Shown: positions 17,472 through 23,279 of the stretch, one piece after another
Numbering within the stretch: position 1 is the stretch's first letter
Layout of the letters: every line of letters begins with the position of its first letter
NCBI GenBank assembly: GCA_946042285.1
Contig: CAMGDK010000010.1
Span: 1-23,279, forward strand
DNA from: an uncultured Clostridia bacterium
GTDB taxonomy: Bacteria > Bacillota > Clostridia > Oscillospirales > Acutalibacteraceae
DNA: 23,279 nucleotides
Direction of reading: 5' to 3'
Notes under the pieces: generated by a model
Databases searched by the model: none
The model's input: the letters and a program-made list of their open reading frames with translations, nothing else
What the model was told of the DNA's origin: nothing
Made by a program: the position numbers and the translations under genes

Positions 17472-17500
17472 ATTATAACAAAACAGTAATCTTTTTTCAA
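17472..17500 (-). promoter_or_regulatory. Promoter of the ACT-UPF0210 unit
   Basis: Read on the reverse strand, TTGAAA (17500-17495), a 17-base spacer and a perfect TATAAT (17477-17472) lie 77 bases before the ACT start. It faces away from the promoter of the PHP phosphatase gene in the same gap. Confidence 0.72.
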
Positions 17501-17534
17501 TCACTAAATTACACAAACATATTTAATTTTTGGT

Positions 17535-17563
17535 TTGTGTTTTTGCTGTGTTTGTGTTACAAT
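17535..17563 (+). promoter_or_regulatory. Promoter of the PHP-alaR-alaT-ispE unit
   Basis: TTGTGT (17535-17540), a 17-base spacer and TACAAT (17558-17563) lie about 50 bases before the TTG start at 17612. The region between the two divergent promoters is T-rich. Confidence 0.6.
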
Positions 17564-17611
17564 GTATTGAAATGTAATTTAAAGGATATGCGTGAGCGGA
17601 GGTGAACGGCT

Positions 17612-18412
17612 TTGAACGGTAGAAGGGTTGATATGCATACTCATAGCTCGCACAGCTTTGACGGCAATCATTCGTGCTTTATGCTTTGCGACTCTGCAAT
17701 CAGCATGGGCGCAGAAGCGTTGGCAATAACGGATCACTGTGATATTGACGGAAAAGACCTTGATATTGATGCTTTTTGCAGAGCTCAAATCAGTGAAATT
17801 GATGAATGTAAGCAAAGATACAGCGGTAAGCTTGATGTTTTGGCAGGCGTTGAAATCGGTCAGAGCATTTATCGCAGAGAACAAACAGTAAAACTGTTAT
17901 CGGAGTATGATTACGATTTTGTTCTTGGTTCTCTCCACAACCTTGAAGACAGGGAGGATTTCTATTTTCTTGATTATTCGAAGCTTGATGTTAAAGGCGT
18001 GTTGAATGATTATTTCGGTGACTTGCTTAAGGTTGTCGATTTCGGTTGCTTCGACTCTCTCGCTCATTTAACATATCCCATGCGATATATCTCCGATGCA
18101 GGTATCGCTGTTGATTTGGCAGAGTTTTCATCTGTGATCGATGAAATATTAAGCTTGCTTGCCGAAAAGGAAAAGGCTCTTGAAATAAACACATCAGGTC
18201 TGTTTTTAAGTATGAAAAGCACATTGCCCGATGTGTCAATAGTTAAAAGATTTAAGGAGCTTGGAGGTAAATATATAACGCTCGGCTCCGATTCGCATTA
18301 TGCACAAAAGCTTTATAAAGGCATTGAACAGGGTGCAGATGTTGCAAAATCGGCAGGCTTTGAATATGTGACAGTATATAGAAATCGTGAGCCGGAGCTT
18401 GCAAAAATATAG
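17612..18412 (+). CDS. PHP-family phosphatase (histidinol-phosphatase-like)
   Basis: This 266-residue protein has the polymerase-and-histidinol-phosphatase metal fold. Metal ligands are visible in order: H9-x-H11 (MHTHSSHS), D41-H42 (ITDHCD), E81 (GVEIG), H109 (GSLHN), H152 (LAHLTYP) and D227-x-H229 (GSDSH). Length and motifs fit the HisK-type histidinol phosphatase that completes histidine synthesis, but no other his gene is near, so another phosphoester substrate is possible. The start is TTG, decided by GGAGGTG (17598-17604) 7 bases upstream; the next in-frame ATG (17633) would have no ribosome site. The regulator gene follows after 19 bases. Confidence 0.85.
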   Translation: MNGRRVDMHTHSSHSFDGNHSCFMLCDSAISMGAEALAITDHCDIDGKDLDIDAFCRAQISEIDECKQRYSGKLDVLAGVEIGQSIYRREQTVKLLSEYDYDFVLGSLHNLEDREDFYFLDYSKLDVKGVLNDYFGDLLKVVDFGCFDSLAHLTYPMRYISDAGIAVDLAEFSSVIDEILSLLAEKEKALEINTSGLFLSMKSTLPDVSIVKRFKELGGKYITLGSDSHYAQKLYKGIEQGADVAKSAGFEYVTVYRNREPELAKI

Positions 18413-18431
18413 ATATTAAGGTGGTAGTAAT

Positions 18432-18911
18432 ATGGATAAGCTTTTAGAGCTTGTTGAGAAAAATCCAAGACTTTCTAACAAGGAGCTTGGAGTTATGCTC
18501 GGTTTAACGGAGCAGGAAACAGAGGAAAGAATCAGAAAATATGAACAGGACGGAACGATAAAGGGTTACAGAGCCTTGATTGACAAGGAAAAGGCAAATG
18601 ACGAAACGGTTTCCGCCTTGATTGAAATTAAGGTTCAGCCGAAATTCAGTCATGGCTTTGACGAGCTGGCAAATACTATTGCTCAGCTTGACGAGGTCGA
18701 GAGCATATTCTTAATGAGCGGCGGATATGATTTGTGCTGCACTGTTTCGGATAAAACATTTCAAGAGGTAGCAATGTTTGTTGCAAACAGGCTTTCACCC
18801 ATGGAGGGAGTTGTTTCAACAGCTACACATTTTATCCTTAAAAGATATAAAGAAAAAGGCATTGTTCTTCAAGGTGAATCAAAGGATGACAGGGGGACCA
18901 TTTCATTTTGA
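18432..18911 (+). CDS. Lrp/AsnC-family transcription regulator (AlaR-like)
   Basis: This 159-residue protein has an N-terminal helix-turn-helix (about 4-45, NPRLSNKELGVMLGLTEQETEE in two parts) and a C-terminal ligand-binding RAM domain (about 60-140, ending in VVSTATHFILKRYKEKG). Such proteins sense amino acids and control nearby metabolic genes. It overlaps the aminotransferase gene by 4 bases. This pairing matches the alaR-alaT (yugG-yugH) arrangement of Bacillus, so it probably regulates its own operon in response to alanine. That ligand is inference. The ribosome site AAGGTGG (18418-18424) precedes ATG by 7 bases. Confidence 0.9.
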   Translation: MDKLLELVEKNPRLSNKELGVMLGLTEQETEERIRKYEQDGTIKGYRALIDKEKANDETVSALIEIKVQPKFSHGFDELANTIAQLDEVESIFLMSGGYDLCCTVSDKTFQEVAMFVANRLSPMEGVVSTATHFILKRYKEKGIVLQGESKDDRGTISF

Positions 18912-20101
18912 TAAACTACAATGATTTTTTGAACCCTGCAGTCGTAAAAATTAAGCCGAGCGGAATAAGAAAGTTTTTCTCTATTGCCGAGGAAATGGAT
19001 AATGTAATATCTCTCGGTGTAGGTGAGCCTGATTTTCTTACCCCTTGGCACATTAGGCGAAAGGGTATTGCTTCGCTTGAAAAAGGATCAACAAGATATA
19101 CCGCAAACGCAGGTCTTGCTGATTTAAGGCAGGAAATCGCGGCATACTATTCTCGCAGACATCATCTCGAGTACAATCCCAAGGACGAAATAATGGTGAC
19201 TGTCGGTGGCTCCGAGGGTATTGATGTATGTATAAGATCACTAATATCTCCGGGTGACGAGGTGCTTGTTGTCGAGCCGTCGTTTGTTTGCTATAAGCCT
19301 ATTATAGAAACCTGCGGTGGCGTTGCAGTTCCGGTTGTTACAAGTGCCGAATACAGCTTCAGGGTTAGACCTCAGGAGCTTGAGGCTGCAATAACGGATA
19401 AAACAAAAATGCTCATTCTTCCTTATCCTAACAACCCGACAGGTGCTGTTATGAGAAAGGATGACCTTACTGCCATTGCAAGCACGATTATTGAACATAA
19501 TTTGCTTGTTTTGTCGGATGAGATATATTGCGAGTTAACCTACGGCGATCAGCGTCATTGCTCTATTGCAAGCATTACGGGCATGAAGGAGAGAACTATA
19601 ATCATTAACGGCTTCTCCAAAACATATTCGATGACCGGATGGCGTCTCGGCTATGCTCTCGGACCGGAGCCTGTAATAAAGCAAATGACAAAGCTTCATC
19701 AGTATGCAATAATGTCGGCGCCGACAACATCGCAGTATGCGGCAATCGAAGCACTTAAAAACGGTGACGACGATATTCAAAAAATGCTTGAGGATTATGA
19801 CATGAGAAGACGATTTACCGTCAACGCATTTAGGGAGATAGGTCTTGACTGCTTTGAGCCTGAGGGTGCGTTTTATGTATTTCCGTGTATCAAATCAACA
19901 GGATTAAGCTCTGAAGAATTTTGCGAAAGACTGATTATGAGTAAGCGTGTTGCTGTTGTGCCGGGTAATGCTTTCGGTGATTGCGGTGAGGGCTTTATTC
20001 GTGCTTCTTATTGCTATTCTATTGATAACATCAAAGAAGCGGTACGCAGAATAGGGGAGTTTGTTAAGGAATTAGGAGAAGAGGATGGAAATAAAGGTTA
20101 A
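18908..20101 (+). CDS. PLP-dependent class I/II aminotransferase (AlaT-like)
   Basis: This 397-residue aminotransferase of fold type I is expected to interconvert alanine and pyruvate, or a related amino acid and keto acid pair. The PLP-binding lysine is K238 in NGFSKTYSMTGWRLGY. PNNPTGAVM, VLSDEIYCELTY and VTVGGSEGIDVC also match. The N-terminus ISLGVGEPDFLTP is typical. The start is TTG at 18908, overlapping the regulator stop (TTGA), with AGGGGGA (18891-18897) upstream. The gene overlaps ispE by 17 bases. The close link to an Lrp-type gene favours the AlaT assignment, but substrate specificity cannot be read from motifs. Confidence 0.9.
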   Translation: MINYNDFLNPAVVKIKPSGIRKFFSIAEEMDNVISLGVGEPDFLTPWHIRRKGIASLEKGSTRYTANAGLADLRQEIAAYYSRRHHLEYNPKDEIMVTVGGSEGIDVCIRSLISPGDEVLVVEPSFVCYKPIIETCGGVAVPVVTSAEYSFRVRPQELEAAITDKTKMLILPYPNNPTGAVMRKDDLTAIASTIIEHNLLVLSDEIYCELTYGDQRHCSIASITGMKERTIIINGFSKTYSMTGWRLGYALGPEPVIKQMTKLHQYAIMSAPTTSQYAAIEALKNGDDDIQKMLEDYDMRRRFTVNAFREIGLDCFEPEGAFYVFPCIKSTGLSSEEFCERLIMSKRVAVVPGNAFGDCGEGFIRASYCYSIDNIKEAVRRIGEFVKELGEEDGNKG

Positions 20102-20957
20102 TGCCTATGCAAAAATAAATCTTATGCTTGATATCGTCAACAGAAGAACAGACGGTTATCACGACTTGTTTATGATAATGCAAAGCATAGGATTATATGA
20201 TACAGTTACCGTGTCGGATGATAAATCCAAGAAAATTACTATTACATGTAATATTGACGGTATTCCACTGAACGAAAAAAATATTGCCTATAAGGCGGCA
20301 GAGGCATTTTTTAAGGCAACAAAAAAGAAAAACAAAGGAATTAAAATTGATATTGTAAAAAGAATTCCTCACGCAGCAGGACTTGCAGGAGGAAGCGCCG
20401 ACGGTGCCGCAGTTCTTGTCGCACTTAATGAGCTGTATGGCACCAAGCTTACTAACGACGAGCTTTGCGATATAGGTGTTAAAATCGGTGCCGATGTGCC
20501 GTTTTGCATAAAGGGCGGAACGCTTCTTGCTCAAGGTATAGGTGATGTGTTAAGTAAGGTTAAGCCTTTGAGGAAGTGCTTTATTCTCATAGCAAAGCCC
20601 GATTGCGGAGTTAATACCGGAGCGGCTTATGGCAAATTTGATGAGTGCGGCAAAAGTCATACTCCGGACAAGCTTGGTATGCTTTGTGCCGTTCAAGGCA
20701 GAGAGCTTGCCGACATTGCCTCAAGAATGGAAAATGTTTTTGAGCAGTTTATTGATGTGCCTAACAAGGTTGATATTAAACATGTTATGAGGGAGCACGG
20801 TGCGCTCGGTGTATGCATGAGTGGAAGCGGTCCAACCGTTTTTGGTATATTTGATGATAAGGAAAAGGCTGTATCTGCGTCGGCAGAGCTGAAGCCTTAT
20901 GCCAAGGATATTGAGATAACCATACCGGTATCAAAGGGTTGCAAAATAGTTAAATAA
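20085..20957 (+). CDS. ispE: 4-diphosphocytidyl-2-C-methyl-D-erythritol kinase
   Basis: This 290-residue GHMP kinase phosphorylates CDP-methylerythritol in the non-mevalonate isoprenoid pathway. Visible features are the substrate-binding start NAYAKINL with K10, RTDGYHDL, the ATP loop PHAAGLAGGSADGAA (95-109), the catalytic aspartate D137 in IGADVPFC, and the late GHMP motif CMSGSGPTVFG. Length is normal. The ATG lies inside the last codons of the aminotransferase gene, with AGGAG about 8 bases upstream, so the two are translationally coupled. The presence of ispE indicates an MEP-pathway organism. Confidence 0.96.
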   Translation: MEIKVNAYAKINLMLDIVNRRTDGYHDLFMIMQSIGLYDTVTVSDDKSKKITITCNIDGIPLNEKNIAYKAAEAFFKATKKKNKGIKIDIVKRIPHAAGLAGGSADGAAVLVALNELYGTKLTNDELCDIGVKIGADVPFCIKGGTLLAQGIGDVLSKVKPLRKCFILIAKPDCGVNTGAAYGKFDECGKSHTPDKLGMLCAVQGRELADIASRMENVFEQFIDVPNKVDIKHVMREHGALGVCMSGSGPTVFGIFDDKEKAVSASAELKPYAKDIEITIPVSKGCKIVK

Positions 20958-20972
20958 CGAAAGGAAAGCTTT

Positions 20973-22133
20973 ATGAAAACATACGAACAGGTTGACGAAT
21001 ATATGCAGAGAATTGGGCTCAAATATATTAAAGGCTCAAATGAATTTATCACAGGTCTTGCAGTAAGGACGGACAAAAATTACGCCATGAAAATTGCCGA
21101 GGAGCTTAATTCGAGAGCAAACAGGCAAAACGACAGCAACATGGTTTTTTATAAAATGAAGAACGAAAGCCTTGTTGCATCAATTTATATTTCAGCAGCA
21201 TTTGACGGCGGTTTGTTTAGGCATCTCGGCAATCTTATTATCGATAAGCCCGATTTGTTTAACGGCAGAATTATTGATATGGCTTGTGATTGCGGAATTG
21301 TAACATGCTTTATCGCACAACAGTATCCTCAGTGCAAAATTACAGGTGTTGATGTCAATTCATCTGCAATTGAAAATGCTAAAGAGCTTGCACAAAAGCT
21401 CGGACTCAGCAATGTGGATTTCGTTTGCAGTGATGTTTATGAGTATGTTGCCGAGGAAAAAGCAGACACCGTCACATCGTTTAGATCCTTGCTCGATGTT
21501 ACGCTTGCGGCGGTCAAGGATTTGCCCTTCTTCGGTGAAATAAAATGGCGTGAAAAGCAGTATTGTACTGCCTTTGAAAAATATGCCAAAGCAATAGCAG
21601 ATAATCTTAAGCCTGACGGCAGGATGCTTTCTGTTGAGAGATATACTGCCGATTACGGATGGCTCGGATGGATGCTTTCTCTTGAAGAGCAAGGCGTATA
21701 TTCAATACCCGAGGAATGTCAGGAAATGAGAGCTTCGGATATATCAAGCGTAAAGGATTATACTGTAACTATCGCACAAAAAACAGGCAATAAATCAACG
21801 GCGAATGATTCGTATTGTAATGTGCTTATACGCAGCTTTAAGAGCGGCACCGGCTATGACGGTTATATGGCTGAATTTGCACTTAATCAGGATGCCGATG
21901 GAGAAATTACATATTATGATATTTTTAAAGGAGATAAGATTCTTCATCAGTTCGCAAGTGCAGTTGCTAAGTCCGGAAAGGTTATGTACTATGAGGCAAG
22001 CGGAAATAAAAAGAGAATTAAGTATGCAAATATTAAGAAGAAGGAAGCTCTTGACAAGGATCTTGAACAGAAATTACAGTTGTACAATACCGACGAATTT
22101 TCAGTAAAAACATACAAAATACAGCGTATTTAG
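20973..22133 (+). CDS. SAM-dependent methyltransferase-like protein with extra C-terminal domain
   Basis: This 386-residue protein has a central Rossmann-type methyltransferase domain (about 90-245). The SAM-binding motif I reads IIDMACDCGIVT (D102 to G108): two of the usual three glycines are replaced by alanine and aspartate. The following strand, ITGVDVNSSAIENAKELA, and SNVDFVCSDVYEY are standard motifs II and III. An N-terminal part (1-90) and a C-terminal part (about 275-386, GYDGYMAEFALNQDADGE then a lysine-rich segment KKRIKYANIKKKEALDK) are not part of the core fold. I do not recognise either. The substrate is unknown. It follows ispE by 15 bases with AAAGGAAAG as ribosome site, at the end of the unit. 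Confidence 0.78.
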   Translation: MKTYEQVDEYMQRIGLKYIKGSNEFITGLAVRTDKNYAMKIAEELNSRANRQNDSNMVFYKMKNESLVASIYISAAFDGGLFRHLGNLIIDKPDLFNGRIIDMACDCGIVTCFIAQQYPQCKITGVDVNSSAIENAKELAQKLGLSNVDFVCSDVYEYVAEEKADTVTSFRSLLDVTLAAVKDLPFFGEIKWREKQYCTAFEKYAKAIADNLKPDGRMLSVERYTADYGWLGWMLSLEEQGVYSIPEECQEMRASDISSVKDYTVTIAQKTGNKSTANDSYCNVLIRSFKSGTGYDGYMAEFALNQDADGEITYYDIFKGDKILHQFASAVAKSGKVMYYEASGNKKRIKYANIKKKEALDKDLEQKLQLYNTDEFSVKTYKIQRI

Positions 22134-22135
22134 AA

Positions 22136-22255
22136 TAAAATCGACATTTAGCTTTAAGAATTTAAAGTGACACATTTTTATAATGTGTCAAATAAGTTAG
22201 TTTTTCATTGTTATAATTAACTAAAAAAACAACCTGAGAATAGTTAAAATCGACA
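22136..22255 (+). repeat. 11-bp direct repeat in the pilus leader region
   Basis: TAAAATCGACA occurs at 22136-22146 and again at 22245-22255. A shorter copy, TAAAATCG, at 22295-22302 includes the predicted -10 of the pilus promoter. The spacing is 109 and 50 bases. The copies may be binding sites or chance in AT-rich DNA. Confidence 0.4.
22168..22190. terminator. Perfect inverted repeat, possible weak terminator
   Basis: TGACACAT (22168-22175) pairs perfectly with ATGTGTCA (22183-22190) over a 7-base loop. It lies 35 bases after the methyltransferase stop. No T-tract follows at once (AATAAGTTAG, then TTTTT), so it may be a weak terminator or a regulator's operator. Confidence 0.4.
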
Positions 22256-22300
22256 GTTTTTTGAAAAAACATTGCTTTTTTTGTGCAACAGTGCTAAAAT
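22256..22300 (+). promoter_or_regulatory. Probable promoter of the pilus locus with upstream A/T tract
   Basis: TTGCTT (22272-22277), a 17-base spacer and TAAAAT (22295-22300) form a promoter 61 bases before the prepilin peptidase start. Directly upstream is a palindrome GTTTTTTGAAAAAAC (22256-22270). It could bend DNA or act as an UP element. CAACA and TGTTG flank the -10 (22287-22291, 22304-22308). Confidence 0.5.
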
Positions 22301-22360
22301 CGTGTTGTAGATAAGACAGGTTAAGTACATATTTAACGATACCTGCTCGGATTTGAGTGA

Positions 22361-23050
22361 GTGGTTATAGAAATTTTTGTTAAAATTATAATCGGCGTTG
22401 CTTATGGTTTTGTATTAACCTTCCTGTCATTGCCGATTTCGAAAAAGCTTATATTGAACAGAAGTGAGGATCCGGGTGATACTCTTGCACTTAATGATAA
22501 GCGCAATATTGTGCTAATTGCATTAGCAGGTGTTGCTTCAAGTGTGGCGATGATGCTTCTTGTCAAGGACAATGCAGAGCTCGTTAGGAACATGTTGTTG
22601 TTAATCCCGATGTTGAGCATTGCACTCGTTGATTCTTTGATTAGAAAGATTCCCAATTCCTTGCTTTTAACAATGATAATAATGCAGGGCGGTTATCTTG
22701 CATATATATGTATTGTAGGCAAGACAACGCAGCCGCTGATTACAGCCGCTTTAGGCTTCTTTATTGGGTTTGTCGGTTGCACATTACCGAGTATTTTAAA
22801 AATTCCGGTCGGTGCAGGCGATGTTAAGTACAGTGCTGTGATTGGACTTTGCATTTACTTTACCGGTTATGTTCAGGCAATGATGGTGATGGGCGTTTCC
22901 GCACTTTTGCTTTTAGTTGCTTTGAAGATAACTAAAAAAGGTGGATTGAAGACGATGGTTCCGATGGGCCCACTTCTTTCCTTTGGATCTGTAATTACAA
23001 TGTGTTATCCGATGCTTAATTCTCTGGTAGCATTGAATGACGTGTTTTAA
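22361..23050 (+). CDS. A24 prepilin peptidase (TadV/CpaA-like)
   Basis: This 229-residue membrane aspartic peptidase cuts the leader from pilin precursors at the inner face of the cell membrane. The two catalytic aspartates are D91 (IALVDSLIRKIPN) and D154 (VGAGDVKYS), the GxGD signature. About six to eight hydrophobic segments are visible. It lacks the N-terminal methyltransferase domain of long type IV peptidases, like TadV. The start is GTG at 22361. A stop lies directly upstream in frame, and no strong ribosome site is seen (only GAGTGA next to the start), so translation may be weak or assisted by leader structure. The Flp pilin gene follows after 36 bases. Confidence 0.88.
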   Translation: MVIEIFVKIIIGVAYGFVLTFLSLPISKKLILNRSEDPGDTLALNDKRNIVLIALAGVASSVAMMLLVKDNAELVRNMLLLIPMLSIALVDSLIRKIPNSLLLTMIIMQGGYLAYICIVGKTTQPLITAALGFFIGFVGCTLPSILKIPVGAGDVKYSAVIGLCIYFTGYVQAMMVMGVSALLLLVALKITKKGGLKTMVPMGPLLSFGSVITMCYPMLNSLVALNDVF

Positions 23051-23086
23051 TTAACAAATAAATTATTTTTCAAGGAGGATACAGTA

Positions 23087-23235
23087 ATGAGCTTTATTAA
23101 AGATGAAAACGGACAGGGCATGCTTGAGTATGTACTTATCATTGCACTTGTAGCTCTTGTAGCTGTTGTTGCTTTAGTTGTCGTTAAGAAGTTCTTGGGT
23201 AAAAAGAATGACGATATTTCTGCACAGCTTACAGA
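23087..23235 (+). CDS. Flp/Fap-type pilin (3' end lost at the contig end)
   Basis: The frame from ATG 23087 gives 49 genomic residues before adapter sequence begins. The N-terminus DENGQGMLEYVLI fits the Flp leader: cleavage after G9 would put glutamate at position +5 and tyrosine at +6, the conserved Flp pair. A single hydrophobic helix (residues 15-33, rich in A, L and V) follows, then a charged tail (KKFLGKKNDDISAQ). Flp pilins are usually 50-65 residues, so only a few residues are missing. AAGGAGG (23072-23078) is a strong ribosome site 8 bases upstream. It is the main fibre subunit expected for a Tad pilus, cut by the peptidase next to it. Residues read beyond T49 (CLLYTSPSPRD) come from adapter DNA. 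Confidence 0.88.
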
Positions 23236-23279
23236 CTGTCTCTTATACACATCTCCGAGCCCACGAGACAAGAGGCAAT
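23236..23279. other. Illumina Nextera adapter and index (not genomic)
   Basis: CTGTCTCTTATACACATCT (23236-23254) is the Tn5 mosaic end used in Nextera libraries. CCGAGCCCACGAGAC (23255-23269) completes the read-2 side adapter. AAGAGGCA (23270-23277) matches a standard i7 index (N711 in my recollection), followed by AT, the start of the next adapter part. The genomic sequence therefore ends at 23235. Confidence 0.97.

Noticed and set aside
22134..22360. A c-di-GMP or other known riboswitch before the pilus genes
   Set aside because: The conserved core sequences I would expect were not seen; only generic inverted repeats are present.
23047..23271. A reverse-strand reading frame of 74 residues beginning MSRGLGDVYKRQ
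   Set aside because: Its start lies in the Nextera adapter and the rest runs antisense to the pilin gene. The peptide is a known adapter artefact.
1..23279. CRISPR arrays, insertion sequences, phage genes, tRNA or rRNA genes
   Set aside because: No regular spaced repeats, transposase or integrase motifs, tRNA-like cloverleaf or rRNA sequence was noticed by eye.

Overview
The window is about 23.2 kb of AT-rich chromosomal DNA from an anaerobic Firmicute, probably a gut Clostridia of the Ruminococcus/Oscillospiraceae type. The basis is gene content and style: a diverged MreB/Mbl-like actin, an ECF vitamin transporter with a fused double ATPase, a flavodiiron protein, an Lrp-type regulator paired with an aminotransferase, the ACT/UPF0210 pair, cytoplasmic GH31 and GH2 glycosidases, strong AGGAGG ribosome sites and frequent TTG/GTG starts. 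This placement is inference; no rRNA or tRNA gene is present to test it.

Layout. (1) 1-73 is the tail of a surface-type protein, closed by a strong terminator (85-111). (2) 129-6699 reads as one forward unit: recD2, an mreB-like gene, then ecfT, a fused ecfA-ecfA', an S component and a small membrane protein. The last four genes overlap end to end. (3) 6763-7969 is a single-gene unit for a flavodiiron protein with its own terminator. (4) 8004-15709 is a forward unit with its own promoter: GH31 glycosidase, GH2 beta-galactosidase, acpS, the bifunctional NAD(P)HX repair enzyme and an unknown lipoprotein. (5) 15704-17500 is the reverse-strand pair ACT-domain protein and UPF0210, with a clear promoter and a terminator converging on unit 4. 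(6) 17535-22133 is a forward unit: PHP phosphatase, Lrp-type regulator, AlaT-like aminotransferase, ispE and an unusual methyltransferase. (7) 22272 onward is the start of a Tad/Flp pilus locus: an A24 prepilin peptidase and an Flp pilin.

The last 44 bases (23236-23279) are not genomic. They match the Illumina Nextera transposase adapter followed by an index, so the contig really ends at 23235, near the end of the pilin gene. Any peptide read from those bases is artefactual.

Most genes are recognisable housekeeping or accessory metabolism, and no clearly new multi-gene system stands out. The points most worth a second look are the MreB-like protein with an altered phosphate-2 motif, the small membrane protein coupled to the ECF transporter, the methyltransferase with a degenerate SAM-binding motif and an extra C-terminal domain, and the structured leader of the pilus locus. 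No intergenic gap exceeds 300 bases; the two longest are 17396-17611 (divergent promoters) and 22134-22360 (pilus leader). Coordinates, motifs and residue numbers were read by eye from the sequence. Family names come from motif recognition, without database searches.
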